64,000 nt of DNA from Mycolicibacterium peregrinum (GCF_002102345.1 NZ_LQPP01000042.1:62001-126000), one strand, 5' to 3'. Positions 8,819 through 18,176 are shown, counted from the stretch's first letter. Numbers and translations are program-made. Notes: generated by a model from the letters alone, not told the origin.

Positions 8819-9330
8819 CAGAACGTCCAACTACCCGAGGGTTGCAGCACGAAGCCGTGTGCGCCTTGTGCATTGACACATGCAGTCATCCGGTTCTCGC
8901 CTACAACGCAGGTGGTGGTGTTGTTGGCGGGAAATGTCAGCTTCTGGCCCACATCTAATAGCGAGTCGGAAGACGTTGGGCAGAGATGGTCCGCAGGCTC
9001 GATCGAGAATGCCAGGGGCGGTGTTCCGCGAGAGTTGTCTTGAATGACGTATGCGCACATCCCTTTCTGTTCCGTCGCCAGGCCGGGAATATCCCCCTTG
9101 CACCAGGTGGTAATTCCGACTGTGCAGTTGAGTCCGTCGGGGGTACGGAAGAACGCATAGCCGTTCCAGACCTCGCCTGGTCGAGAGAAGTTTCCGCTGA
9201 TCTCGGTGAATTTTGAGACGTCTGGAAAGCCATCGGGTTGGGCCGCCGCCGTGGGGAGGGGCTGTAGACAGCTGGCACCTATCAGCACTAGTGCTGCGCC
9301 AATCGGCATCCACCTACATGCCTGGTTCAC
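8818..9330 (-). CDS. Secreted protein of unknown function
   Basis: A 170-residue protein with an N-terminal signal peptide (hydrophobic core GAALVLIGASCL, probable cleavage after AAA). The mature part has six cysteines, likely disulphide-bonded, and ends HGFVLQPSGSWTF, closely like the end of the downstream lipoprotein HGFVISPRGSWAY. The GTG at 9330 is used; an ATG at 9309 would shorten the signal peptide. It is translationally coupled to the lipoprotein gene. Such small secreted cysteine proteins are common in mycobacteria, but I cannot assign a role. Confidence 0.78.
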   Translation of the reverse strand: MNQACRWMPIGAALVLIGASCLQPLPTAAAQPDGFPDVSKFTEISGNFSRPGEVWNGYAFFRTPDGLNCTVGITTWCKGDIPGLATEQKGMCAYVIQDNSRGTPPLAFSIEPADHLCPTSSDSLLDVGQKLTFPANNTTTCVVGENRMTACVNAQGAHGFVLQPSGSWTF

Positions 9331-9432
9331 CCGTCCACCCTAATGTCGCACGGCCGGCAGATCCGCACTGATTTCCCTCTCGAAACAGCAATCGGTTAGC
9401 CTCACGAATTAACACCTGTCAAGGAGATGGTC

Positions 9433-10959
9433 ATGGTCGATCCGCGCACCCCCGTCATCGTCGGCGTCGGACAGTTCACCGAACGCATCGACCTCGACGG
9501 CTACCGCGGGATGTCGTCGGTAGAGCTGGCCACCGAGGCGGCCAGGGCGGCTGTGCACGACTGCGGCGCGGACAGTGCCGCCGTGGCGCAGGCCATCGAC
9601 ACCGTGGCGGGCACGCGGCAGTTCGAGATCTCCGGTCCGCAGTCGGCAACCCTGGGCGTGTCGAACAACTACCCCCGCTCGGTGGCACGCAACGTCGGCG
9701 CCGAACCGGCCCGGGCCATCCTCGAGGTGATCGGGGGCCAGAGCCCGCAACACCTGGTCACCGAGTTCGCCGGAGCCATCGCGGCGGGCGAGGCTGACGT
9801 GGTGCTGCTGTTCGGTTCGGAAAACACCTCGACGCTGCGGCATTTCTCCAAGCGTGACGACAAGCCGGACCACTCGGAGACGATCGACGGCCAGTTGGAG
9901 GACCGTGGCTTCGGGTACGACGGCATCTTCGACGAGTACACGATCAAGCACGGGCTGATCGGCGCGCCGGTGCAGTACGGGCTGCTGGAGAACGCCCGCC
10001 GCGCCCGGCTGGGGCTGTCGGTGAGCGAGTACCGCCAGGCGATGGCCGAGCTGTTCGCGCCGTTCTCCAAGGTGGCAGCCAAGAACCCGTATTCGTCTGC
10101 GCCGGTGGAGCGTTCGGCCGAGGAGCTGGCCACCGTCACCGAGAGCAACCGGATGATCTGTGACCCGTACCCGCGGATGATGGTGGCGCGCGATCAGGTC
10201 AACCAGGGCGCGGCTGTGCTGCTGATGTCGGTCGAGTCTGCCCAGAAACTCGGTGTGCCCGAAGAGAAGTGGGTGTACCTGCGCGGTCACGCCGACATGA
10301 AGGAAATCAAGCTGCTCGAGCGCGCCGAACTCGGTTACAGCGAAGCCGCGGTGATCGCCGTCAACGAAGCGCTGCGGATCGCCGGTATCGGCTTGGACGA
10401 CGTCGCGGCCTTCGATCTCTACAGCTGCTTCCCGTTCCCGGTGTTCAATATCTGTGACGGCACTGGCCTGGCGCCCGACGATGAGCGTGGTCTGACGCTC
10501 ACCGGTGGCCTGCCCTTCTTCGGCGGCCCGGGCAACAATTACTCGATGCACGGCATCGCCGAGGCCGTCAACGAAATGCGCGACAAACCAGGGAAATTCG
10601 CGCTCGTCGGCGGCAACGGCGGTATCGCGAGCAAGTACTCGGTCGGCATCTACTCCACCGAGCCGGCGGACTGGCTAGCCGACGGCAGCGCCGCGCTGCA
10701 GGCCGAGTTCAACGCTCAGCAGCGCGTCGCCATCACCGAAAAGGCCGACGGCCCGGCGACCATCGAGACCTACACCGTCCGCTACGACTGGACACCGCGC
10801 ACCGGCATCATCATCGGGCGTCTGGATTCCGACGGCAGCCGCTTCCTGGCGACGACGACCGACGACGCGCTGGTGCAGTTGCTCTCCGAGGGGGAACCGC
10901 TGGGCGCGTCGATCATCGTGGAGTCAGGCGAGAAGCGGAACACTGCGACGCCGGCGTAG
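9433..10959 (+). CDS. Thiolase-like acetyltransferase (SCP-x / type 2 thiolase family)
   Basis: A 508-residue thiolase-fold protein of the lipid-transfer-protein/thiolase group. The N-terminus MVDPRTPVIVGVGQ is typical. DLYSCFPFPVFN and the glycine-rich FFGGPGNNYSMHG segment with its histidine resemble the C-terminal thiolase half. I see no clear CxS nucleophile in the N-terminal half, so catalysis as a true thiolase is uncertain. AAGGAG abuts an ATG at 9427, so the second ATG at 9433 with six-base spacing is the likelier start. A convergent gene follows, separated by a hairpin. Confidence 0.82.
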   Translation: MVDPRTPVIVGVGQFTERIDLDGYRGMSSVELATEAARAAVHDCGADSAAVAQAIDTVAGTRQFEISGPQSATLGVSNNYPRSVARNVGAEPARAILEVIGGQSPQHLVTEFAGAIAAGEADVVLLFGSENTSTLRHFSKRDDKPDHSETIDGQLEDRGFGYDGIFDEYTIKHGLIGAPVQYGLLENARRARLGLSVSEYRQAMAELFAPFSKVAAKNPYSSAPVERSAEELATVTESNRMICDPYPRMMVARDQVNQGAAVLLMSVESAQKLGVPEEKWVYLRGHADMKEIKLLERAELGYSEAAVIAVNEALRIAGIGLDDVAAFDLYSCFPFPVFNICDGTGLAPDDERGLTLTGGLPFFGGPGNNYSMHGIAEAVNEMRDKPGKFALVGGNGGIASKYSVGIYSTEPADWLADGSAALQAEFNAQQRVAITEKADGPATIETYTVRYDWTPRTGIIIGRLDSDGSRFLATTTDDALVQLLSEGEPLGASIIVESGEKRNTATPA

Positions 10960-10973
10960 TCCAGGCCCGTGCC

Positions 10974-11029
10974 GAGCAGACGCAAAACTGCCCAATTTCC
11001 TTGGAAAAAGGGCAGTTTTGCGTCTGCTC
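10974..11029. terminator. Bidirectional hairpin between convergent genes
   Basis: Perfect 20-bp inverted arms (GAGCAGACGCAAAACTGCCC at 10974-10993 and its complement at 11010-11029) enclose 16 bases. The element fills the 80-bp gap between two convergent genes, so it probably terminates both transcripts, although there is no long T-run outside the stem. Confidence 0.6.
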
Positions 11030-11039
11030 GCGCGAAGAA

Positions 11040-11888
11040 CTAGACCAGCGTCGCCAACTTGCCCGCGAGCCGCTCGACGTATGCCGACACGTCGGCCTCG
11101 GACTTGTCCGGCAGCCCGAACAGCACCTCGGTGACGCCGAGTTCGCGCCAGTGCGCGAGCTTCTCCGGGTCCGGCTTGAAGTCCAGCGCCACGATCTGCG
11201 GTGCACCGTCGCGTCCCGCGGCCGCCCAGGTGTCCTGCAGCAGCTTGACTGGCTCGTCGATGTTGAAGTCGCGCGGCGTGGTGATCCAGCCGTCGGCCGA
11301 CTTGGCGATCCACTTGAAGTTCTTCTCGGTGCCGGCCGCGCCGACCAGCACCGGGATGTGGGACTGCACGGGCTTGGGCCAGGCCCACGACGGCCCGAAG
11401 TTCACGAATTCGCCTTCGTAGGAGGCTTCTTCCTCGGTCCACAGCGCGCGCATGGCTTCCAGGTACTCGCGCAGCATGGTGCGGCGTCGGCCCGGGGGAA
11501 CGTTGTGGTCAGTGAGTTCGTCGGTGTTCCAACCGAATCCCACTCCCAGCGACACCCGTCCGCCGGACAGGTGGTCGAGTGTGGCGATGGATTTGGCCAG
11601 CGTGATCGGGTCGTGCTCGACGGGCAGCGCGACGGCCGTCGACAACCGCACCCGTGACGTCACCGCGCACGCGGTGCCCAGTGATACCCACGGATCGAGG
11701 GTCCGCATGTAGCGGTCGTCGGGCAGGGACTCGTCACCGGTGGTCGGGTGAGCGGCCTCGCGCTTGATGGGGATGTGGGTGTGCTCGGGGACGTAGAACG
11801 TCGTGAAACCGTGATCGTCGGCGAGTTTGGCGGCCTTGGCCGGGGCGATGCCGCGGTCACTGGTGAAGAGAACAAGCCCATAGTCCAT
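11040..11888 (-). CDS. LLM-class F420-dependent oxidoreductase, Rv0953c-like
   Basis: A luciferase-like TIM-barrel oxidoreductase that would use F420 or a flavin for a hydride transfer. The frame is open to 11924, but MDYGLVLFTSDRGI at 11888 is the standard N-terminus of this subfamily and gives 282 residues, the length I recall for Rv0953c. Motifs include the VGFGWNTDEL segment and PVLVGAAG. In M. tuberculosis the orthologue lies between sucD and Rv0954, as here apart from inserted accessory genes. Substrate unknown. Confidence 0.9.
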   Translation of the reverse strand: MDYGLVLFTSDRGIAPAKAAKLADDHGFTTFYVPEHTHIPIKREAAHPTTGDESLPDDRYMRTLDPWVSLGTACAVTSRVRLSTAVALPVEHDPITLAKSIATLDHLSGGRVSLGVGFGWNTDELTDHNVPPGRRRTMLREYLEAMRALWTEEEASYEGEFVNFGPSWAWPKPVQSHIPVLVGAAGTEKNFKWIAKSADGWITTPRDFNIDEPVKLLQDTWAAAGRDGAPQIVALDFKPDPEKLAHWRELGVTEVLFGLPDKSEADVSAYVERLAGKLATLV

Positions 11889-12017
11889 GACCAGAATTAG
11901 AACGTGTTTCAGTCTCGGTGGCAAGACGGACCGTCTCGTTAGTTGGCTGCGCGGCAGAAAACTTCATCGCGATCGATACCCGCGACGGACCTCCCGCGGT
12001 TTGCTGGGATCACCGGC

Positions 12018-13148
12018 ATGACGACCGAACGCATCGCCGACCACGTCAAGTTCGCCTACTGGGTGCCCAACGTCAGTGGCGGCCTGGTCACCAGCGATAT
12101 CGAGCAGCGCACCGACTGGAACTACGAGTACAACAAGAAACTCGCGCAGACCGCGGAGGTCAACGGCTTCGAGTACGCGCTGTCACAGGTTCGCTATGAG
12201 GCCAGCTACGGCGCGGAGTACCAGCACGAATCCACCAGCTTCAGTCTCGCCCTGTTGTTGGCCACGCAGAAGCTCAAGGTCATCGCCGCAGTTCATCCGG
12301 GCCTGTGGCAGCCTGCGGTGCTGGCCAAACTCGGCGCCACCGCGGATCACCTCAGCAACGGCCGTTTCGCCGTCAACGTCGTCTCGGGCTGGTTCAAGGA
12401 CGAGTTCACCCACCTGGGTGAACCTTGGCTCGAACATGACGAGCGCTACCGGCGCAGCGCGGAATTCCTGCAGGTTCTCCGCAAGATCTGGACCGAGGAC
12501 GACGTCGATTTCCGCGGCGACTTCTACCGGATCCACGATTTCACCCTCAAGCCCAAGCCGCTCAACACCCCCGAGCGTCCCAACCCCGAGCTGTTCCAGG
12601 GCGGCAACTCGACCGCGGCCCGCCGCAACGGCGGCTATTACGCCGACTGGTACTTCTCCAATGGCAAAGATTTCGACGGGCTCACCGAACAGCTCGTCGA
12701 GGTACGCGATCACGCGCGCAACGCCGACAGAGAGGTGAAGTTCGGTCTCAACGGGTTCATCATCGCCCGCGACACAGAGAAAGAGGCGAAGGAAGTCCTC
12801 CGCGAAATCGTGGCCAAGGCCAACAAGCCCGCCGTCGAAGGCTTCCGTAGCGCGGTGCAGCAGGCCGGCAACTCCACCGGTGACAAGAAGGGCATGTGGG
12901 CCGATTCCAGCTTCGAAGACCTGGTGCAGTACAACGACGGCTTCCGCACCCAGTTGATCGGCACACCTGAGCAGATCGCCGAACGCATCGCCGCCTACCG
13001 CAAACGTGGCGTGGACCTGATCCTCGGCGGATTCCTGCATTTCCAAGAGGAAATCGAGTACTTCGGAGCCAACGTGCTGCCGCTGGTCCGCGAAATCGAG
13101 GCAGCCGAAACGGATTCCGCCGACGCACCCGTCCTGGTATCGGCTTGA
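12018..13148 (+). CDS. FMNH2-dependent monooxygenase, SfnG (dimethylsulfone)-like
   Basis: A 376-residue flavin-dependent two-component monooxygenase of the SfnG/SsuD family. The N-terminal KFAYWVPNVSGGLVTS and the VNVVSGWFKDEF and ELFQGGNSTAARRNGG motifs are strongly reminiscent of dimethylsulfone monooxygenase, which releases methanesulfinate for sulfur assimilation. The frame opens at 11943, but the ATG at 12018 begins the conserved region. No flavin reductase or sulfonate transporter is adjacent, so the sulfone substrate is family-based inference. Confidence 0.85.
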   Translation: MTTERIADHVKFAYWVPNVSGGLVTSDIEQRTDWNYEYNKKLAQTAEVNGFEYALSQVRYEASYGAEYQHESTSFSLALLLATQKLKVIAAVHPGLWQPAVLAKLGATADHLSNGRFAVNVVSGWFKDEFTHLGEPWLEHDERYRRSAEFLQVLRKIWTEDDVDFRGDFYRIHDFTLKPKPLNTPERPNPELFQGGNSTAARRNGGYYADWYFSNGKDFDGLTEQLVEVRDHARNADREVKFGLNGFIIARDTEKEAKEVLREIVAKANKPAVEGFRSAVQQAGNSTGDKKGMWADSSFEDLVQYNDGFRTQLIGTPEQIAERIAAYRKRGVDLILGGFLHFQEEIEYFGANVLPLVREIEAAETDSADAPVLVSA

Positions 13149-13282
13149 GACCGCGCTGACACCACGCACGCGCGCCCGGCACCCAGCCGGGTGCGCTAGC
13201 GTGGAAGATCGAATCGCTCACGTGGTCGGTATTCATGCCTGCGTGAACACACGTCGCGAAGCTTGATAGCACAGGAGAGGTC

Positions 13283-14122
13283 ATGACCTACCCGCCCAGT
13301 AATCCCGGATATCCGCCGCCGAACCCACAGTCGGGTTCGCAGTTCGACGCCACCCAGCAGTTCGCCAAGGCGGTCCCCACACCGGCTCCGGCAGCCCCGG
13401 CAGCGGCTCCGGCCGCCGCGCAACCCGGCGAGAACAAGCTGCCCGAGATCCTGCTGGCAGTCGTGGCCATCGCCGGCCTGCTCATCTACTTCGTGAGCTT
13501 CGCCCTCGACGCCTCCACCTCGCAGGGAATGGTCGTGCTCGTGGCGCTGCCACTGTTGGCCGGTCTTTTGGCCGGTGTCAGCCTGCTGCCCAAGCAGAAC
13601 AAGTACACGGGAGTGGTCGCAGCCATCGCGACGATTCCGTTCCTGTTCGTGATCGGCGCCGTGGTGTCCAGCGGTGGATCGGCCGACTGGACGATCTGGG
13701 TTCTCCTGGTCCTCACGCTGGTCCAGGCCGGCGCCGCCATCACCGCGCTCCTGTTCGAAGCGGGCATCATCACGCCCCCGGCGCCCAAGCCGCAGTTCGA
13801 CCAGCAGCCGCAGTACGGCCAGTACGGTGGCCCGTCGCAGTACTACGGTCAGCAGCACCAGCCGCAGCACGGTGGCCAGCAATACCAGCAGGCTCAGCCG
13901 CAGCAGCCCGGATACCCCTCGCAGTACGGCGGCTACTCCAGCGGCCCGAACACCGGTGGCTACCCCGTGCAGTCCCCGCAGGGCCAGCAGGGTCAGCAGC
14001 CGAGCGGCCCGCCGACGCCTCCGACCGGCTACCCCACCTACGGCCAGCCGCAGCAGTCGGCGCCCTCCGGCGCTCCGGCACAGCAGCCGCCTTCACAGCA
14101 ATCTGGCCCTGCGCCGTCGTAA
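13283..14122 (+). CDS. Rv0954-like DUF5336 membrane protein
   Basis: A 279-residue protein with a proline- and alanine-rich N-terminus, about four transmembrane helices between residues ~52 and ~160, and a long C-terminal tail rich in Gln, Pro, Gly and Tyr with repeated QYGG and QQ motifs. This architecture and its place just before the perM gene match Rv0954, reported to take part in the mycobacterial division complex and to interact with PerM. AGGAG at 13273-13277 gives a good ribosome-binding site. The disordered tail looks like an interaction region. Confidence 0.88.
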   Translation: MTYPPSNPGYPPPNPQSGSQFDATQQFAKAVPTPAPAAPAAAPAAAQPGENKLPEILLAVVAIAGLLIYFVSFALDASTSQGMVVLVALPLLAGLLAGVSLLPKQNKYTGVVAAIATIPFLFVIGAVVSSGGSADWTIWVLLVLTLVQAGAAITALLFEAGIITPPAPKPQFDQQPQYGQYGGPSQYYGQQHQPQHGGQQYQQAQPQQPGYPSQYGGYSSGPNTGGYPVQSPQGQQGQQPSGPPTPPTGYPTYGQPQQSAPSGAPAQQPPSQQSGPAPS

Positions 14123-14125
14123 GCT

Positions 14126-14160
14126 GATCGGCGCGTGCGCTTCCCGCGCACGCGCCGATC
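14126..14160. repeat. Perfect 15-bp hairpin between the Rv0954-like gene and perM
   Basis: GATCGGCGCGTGCGC (14126-14140) pairs perfectly with 14146-14160 around a TTCCC loop. It begins three bases after the stop of the Rv0954-like gene and ends 22 bases before the perM start. No T-run follows, so it may be a weak terminator, an mRNA-stabilising stem or an attenuator setting the ratio of the two proteins. Confidence 0.6.
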
Positions 14161-14182
14161 ATTGCGAGGAGCAGCCCACCAA

Positions 14183-15682
14183 GTGAGTAACCGGCCAGTC
14201 GGCACCCGCCAGGCACGTGAGTTGCTCCGGGTCGCGTTCGGGCCGTCCGTCGTCGCGCTGGTGGTCATCGCCGCGGTTGTCTTGTTGCAGCTGCTGATCG
14301 CCAACAGCGATATGACGGGCGCGCTCGGTGCGATCGCCAGCATGTGGCTGGGCGTGCACCAGGTGCCGGTCTCGATCGGCGGCCGCGAGCTGGGTGTGAT
14401 GCCGCTGCTGCCGGTGATGGCGATGATCTGGGGCACTGCGCGCACGACCGCCGCGGCCACCGCCCCGAATTCCTCCTGGTTCGTCACCCGCTGGGTCGTC
14501 GCCTCGGCGTTGGGCGGGCCCATCCTGATCGCGGCCCTCCTGCTGGCCGTCATCCATGACGCCGCCTCGGTCATCGGCGAACTACAGACCCCGAATGCCC
14601 TGCGCGCTTTCTGCAGCGTGCTGCTGGTGCACGTGATCGGCGCGCTGATCGGCGTCGGGGTGAAAGTCGGTCGCCGCGCTTTGACCACGTCCCGGGCCGC
14701 CCTGCCGCTGCCGGACTGGCTGCCCGACGCGATCCGGGCCGCCGTCGCCGGCGTTCTCGCCCTGTTCGGGCTTTCCGGTGCGGTGACTGCGGTGTCCCTG
14801 GTGGTGCATTGGGGCACGATGCACGATCTGTTCGCGATCACCGACAGCCTGTTCGGCCAGCTCAGCCTGACGCTGCTGTCGATCCTCTATATCCCCAACG
14901 TGATCGTGGGGGCCTCGGCCATCGCGGTCGGGTCCAGCGCCCATGTCGGGTTGGCCGCCTTCAGTTCGTTCACTGTGTTCGGCGGCGATATTCCCGCGGT
15001 GCCGGTGCTGGCCGCGGTGCCCACGCCGCCGCTGGGCCCGGTCTGGGTGGCGCTCCTGATCGTGGGAGCAGCCTCGGCTGTGGCCGTGGGGCAGCAGTGT
15101 GCACGACGCCCGCTCCCGATCGGGGCGGCCACCGGGAAGTTACTGGTGGCCTCAGCGCTGGCTGCGCTGACGATGGCGCTGGCCGGTTTCGCCGGTGGCG
15201 GTCGGCTGGGCAATTTCGGTTCCGTCGGGGTCGATCAGGCGACGTTCGCGCCTGCGGTGTTCCTGTGGTTCGTCGGGATCGGCGGGCTGACGGTGGCGAT
15301 GTCCGGCGGTCTGACCCGCAAGCCCCGGCCGGTGGCCGCGCCCGAGCCGGTAGCCCCGAAGCACGAGCCCGAGGCGGAGAAAGAGCCTGAAACCGACGTC
15401 GTCGACGAGGACGTCGTCGCCTTCGACGAGCCCGACCCGGAACCGGAGCTCGAACCCGACGAACCGCTGGTGTCCTGGTCGTCCGAGGACACGCAGGCCG
15501 ACGAGCCCGCGCCCGAGTACGTCGATCGATATGTCGAGTACGACGACGTGCAGGAAATCGTCCACGAAGCCGGCCCGCGGCGCTACGAAGACCTCGATGA
15601 CGATCCCGAGGATCACTTCATCGTCGACGACATCCCCGACGACCCAGCGACCGGCGATCAGCCGCGCCGTGCGGGCGACTAG
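14183..15682 (+). CDS. perM: PerM (Rv0955-like) integral membrane protein
   Basis: A 499-residue protein with roughly nine to ten hydrophobic helices in the first ~390 residues and a very acidic, Asp/Glu/Pro-rich cytoplasmic tail of about 110 residues. The orthologue Rv0955 (PerM) is known to support persistence in mice and cell division. The frame opens at 14135; I chose the GTG at 14183 (VSNRPVGTRQAREL) because the preceding codons lie in the intergenic hairpin. purN follows after 10 bases, as in M. tuberculosis. Confidence 0.88.
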   Translation: MSNRPVGTRQARELLRVAFGPSVVALVVIAAVVLLQLLIANSDMTGALGAIASMWLGVHQVPVSIGGRELGVMPLLPVMAMIWGTARTTAAATAPNSSWFVTRWVVASALGGPILIAALLLAVIHDAASVIGELQTPNALRAFCSVLLVHVIGALIGVGVKVGRRALTTSRAALPLPDWLPDAIRAAVAGVLALFGLSGAVTAVSLVVHWGTMHDLFAITDSLFGQLSLTLLSILYIPNVIVGASAIAVGSSAHVGLAAFSSFTVFGGDIPAVPVLAAVPTPPLGPVWVALLIVGAASAVAVGQQCARRPLPIGAATGKLLVASALAALTMALAGFAGGGRLGNFGSVGVDQATFAPAVFLWFVGIGGLTVAMSGGLTRKPRPVAAPEPVAPKHEPEAEKEPETDVVDEDVVAFDEPDPEPELEPDEPLVSWSSEDTQADEPAPEYVDRYVEYDDVQEIVHEAGPRRYEDLDDDPEDHFIVDDIPDDPATGDQPRRAGD

Positions 15683-15692
15683 GCTGCTGCGC

Positions 15693-16325
15693 GTGCAGCA
15701 ACCGTTACAAGTGCCTCCGAGTGCACCGGCACGGCTGGTAGTGCTGGCTTCGGGGACAGGGTCGTTGCTCGCCTCGCTACTGGCCGCCGCCGTCGACGAC
15801 TATCCGGCGCGCGTCGTCGCAGTCGGCACCGACCGCAAATGTGCCGCGTTGGACATCGCTGCCGCGGCGGACGTGCCGTCGTACACCGTGCGACTGGGCG
15901 ATCATCCGGACCGCGCCGACTGGGACGCTGCGCTCACCGAGGCCACCGCCGAGCACGAGCCCGACCTGGTCGTCTCGGCCGGATTCATGAAAATTCTGGG
16001 CGGCCAGTTCCTTTCCCGTTTCCCGGGCCGCGTCGTCAACACCCACCCTGCGCTGCTGCCCGCGTTCCCCGGAGCGCATGCGGTGCCGGAGGCGTTGGCG
16101 TACGGCGTGCGGGTGACGGGCTGCACAGTGCATCTCGTGGACTCCGGCATGGATACCGGGCCGATTCTGGCCCAGCAGGCCATCGAGGTGCTCGATGATG
16201 ACACCGAAGAGACTTTGCATGAGCGCATCAAGGTGGTCGAACGTCGACTGCTGGTGGATGTGCTGGCCGCGCTGGCAACCCGCGGCGTGACCTGGACTGG
16301 ACGAAAGGCGACCATCGGATGTTGA
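15693..16325 (+). CDS. purN: Phosphoribosylglycinamide formyltransferase
   Basis: PurN transfers a formyl group from 10-formyltetrahydrofolate to GAR, the third step of IMP synthesis. The 210-residue product starts at the GTG giving VQQPLQVPPSAPARLVVLAS, which agrees with the N-terminus I recall for the M. tuberculosis protein. ASGTGSLL is the phosphate-binding loop, NTHPALLPAFPG near residue 115 carries the catalytic Asn and His, and DSGMDTGPI near 152 carries the catalytic Asp. The open frame runs back to 15531 only because it shadows the end of perM. Confidence 0.96.
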   Translation: MQQPLQVPPSAPARLVVLASGTGSLLASLLAAAVDDYPARVVAVGTDRKCAALDIAAAADVPSYTVRLGDHPDRADWDAALTEATAEHEPDLVVSAGFMKILGGQFLSRFPGRVVNTHPALLPAFPGAHAVPEALAYGVRVTGCTVHLVDSGMDTGPILAQQAIEVLDDDTEETLHERIKVVERRLLVDVLAALATRGVTWTGRKATIGC

Positions 16326-16335
16326 GGATGACAGC

Positions 16336-17898
16336 GTGAGCGAGAAGAAACCGATCCGGCGAGCGCTGATCAGTGTCTATGACAAGACCGGCCTGGCCGA
16401 TCTGGCCCGCGGCCTGCACGAGGCGGGCGTGGCCATCGTCTCGACCGGGTCGACCGCCAAAACCATTGCCGCCGCCGGTGTTCCGGTGACCCCCGTCGAA
16501 GACGTCACCGGCTTTCCCGAGGTGCTCGACGGCCGCGTCAAGACCCTGCACCCGCGCGTGCACGCCGGCCTGCTGGCCGACACCCGCAAGCCCGAACACG
16601 TTGCAGCCCTGGCCGAGCTCGAGGTCGAGGCGTTCGAGCTCGTGGTGGTGAACCTCTACCCGTTCACCGAGACCGTGGAGTCCGGGGCGTCGGTGGACGA
16701 ATGCGTCGAGCAGATCGACATCGGCGGGCCGTCCATGGTTCGTGCGGCCGCCAAGAATCATCCGAGTGTGGCCGTGGTCGTGGATCCGCTGGGCTACGAC
16801 GGCGTGCTGGCCGCGGTGCGGGCCGGCGGTTTCACCCTCGACGAGCGGAAGAAGCTGGCGTCGTTGGCCTTCCGGCACACCGCCGAGTACGACGTGGCCG
16901 TTGCCGGCTGGATGGGGTCGACGCTGGCGCCGGAAGAGCCCGCGCAGCCGCTGCCGGCCTGGTTCGCCGGCACCTGGCAGCGCAGCGCCGTGCTGCGCTA
17001 CGGCGAGAACCCGCACCAGCAGGCCGCCGTGTACCGGGACGACTCCGCGTGGCCCGGCCTGGCTCAGGCCGAGCAGCTGCACGGCAAGGAGATGTCCTAC
17101 AACAACTACACCGACGCCGACGCGGCGTGGCGGGCGGCGTTCGACCACGAAGAGATCTGCGTGGCGATCATCAAGCACGCCAACCCGTGTGGCATCGCGA
17201 TCTCCTCGGAGTCGGTCGCCGACGCGCACCGCAAGGCCCACGAGTGCGATCCGCTGAGCGCATTCGGCGGTGTCATCGCCTCCAACACCGAGGTCAGTGT
17301 CGAGATGGCCGAGACCGTCGCCGACATCTTCACCGAGGTGATCATCGCCCCGGCCTATGAGGCCGGCGCTGTGGAGATCCTGGCGCGCAAGAAGAACATC
17401 CGCATCCTGGTGGCCTCGGAGCCGCTGGTCGGCGGCATCGAACTACGCCAGATCAGCGGCGGCGTTCTGCTTCAGCAGCGCGACGCACTCGACGCCGAAG
17501 GCGACGATCCGGCCAACTGGACCCTCGCCACCGGTGAGCCGGCCGACCCGCAGACCCTGAGCGATCTGGTCTTCGCCTGGCGGGCCTGCCGCGCGGTGAA
17601 GTCCAACGCGATCGTGATCGCCAAGGACGGCGCGACCGTGGGTGTCGGTATGGGACAGGTGAATCGCGTCGACGCGGCCGGGCTGGCCGTGCAGCGTGCG
17701 GGCGATCGCGTGCCCGGTTCGGTCGGTGCCTCCGATGCGTTCTTCCCGTTCCCCGATGGCTTGGAGACGCTGACCAACGCCGGCGTCAAGGCTGTCGTGC
17801 ACCCTGGTGGGTCGGTGCGTGACGCCGAGGTGACCGCCGCTGCCGAGGCTGCGGGCATCACGCTGTACCTCACCGGTGCAAGGCATTTCGCGCACTAG
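16336..17898 (+). CDS. purH: Bifunctional AICAR formyltransferase / IMP cyclohydrolase
   Basis: A 520-residue PurH catalysing the last two steps of IMP synthesis. The N-terminal IMP cyclohydrolase domain has STGSTAKTI, KTLHPRVHAGLL and DIGGPSMVRAAAKN. The C-terminal AICAR transformylase domain has RYGENPHQQA, the catalytic-region KHANPCG, and DAFFPFPDGLE. The start is GTG (VSEKKPIRRAL). It lies 10 bases after purN in one operon. Confidence 0.98.
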   Translation: MSEKKPIRRALISVYDKTGLADLARGLHEAGVAIVSTGSTAKTIAAAGVPVTPVEDVTGFPEVLDGRVKTLHPRVHAGLLADTRKPEHVAALAELEVEAFELVVVNLYPFTETVESGASVDECVEQIDIGGPSMVRAAAKNHPSVAVVVDPLGYDGVLAAVRAGGFTLDERKKLASLAFRHTAEYDVAVAGWMGSTLAPEEPAQPLPAWFAGTWQRSAVLRYGENPHQQAAVYRDDSAWPGLAQAEQLHGKEMSYNNYTDADAAWRAAFDHEEICVAIIKHANPCGIAISSESVADAHRKAHECDPLSAFGGVIASNTEVSVEMAETVADIFTEVIIAPAYEAGAVEILARKKNIRILVASEPLVGGIELRQISGGVLLQQRDALDAEGDDPANWTLATGEPADPQTLSDLVFAWRACRAVKSNAIVIAKDGATVGVGMGQVNRVDAAGLAVQRAGDRVPGSVGASDAFFPFPDGLETLTNAGVKAVVHPGGSVRDAEVTAAAEAAGITLYLTGARHFAH

Positions 17899-17925
17899 GC
17901 GCCTCGCCGCCCCTCGCACGGCCGC

Positions 17926-18076
17926 ACCGCCGTTTTTCTACCCCAGGGCTGTTGATCGCGTGGTCTAGCGACCCTGGCGTAGAAAACCGTGCATGGCCGC
18001 CGCGAGGGTGTGCGCCGATTTCTACGTCTGGGCTGTGACGGGTTCACGATCGCGACCCTGGCGTAGAGAACGGCGA
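17926..18076. repeat. Palindromic repeat, family copies B1 and B2
   Basis: Two imperfect palindromes lie side by side in the gap after purH. The first (about 17926-17991) runs from GCCGTTTTTCTACCCCAGGG to CCCTGGCGTAGAAAAC; the second (about 18014-18076) runs from GCCGATTTCTACGTCTGGG to CCCTGGCGTAGAGAACGGCG. Both share the core TTCTACnnCnGGG with the copies at 8.1 and 19.0 kb. The 278-bp gap between purH and the next gene shows nothing else I can name. Confidence 0.6.
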
Positions 18077-18176
18077 CGCACCACGCTATCCACAGCGCAC
18101 GGTTCATCCACAGAATCGACTGAGGCGTACGTGGGCTTCGTCAATCCGTCGGTCACACTGCCGACCATCGGTGCCC

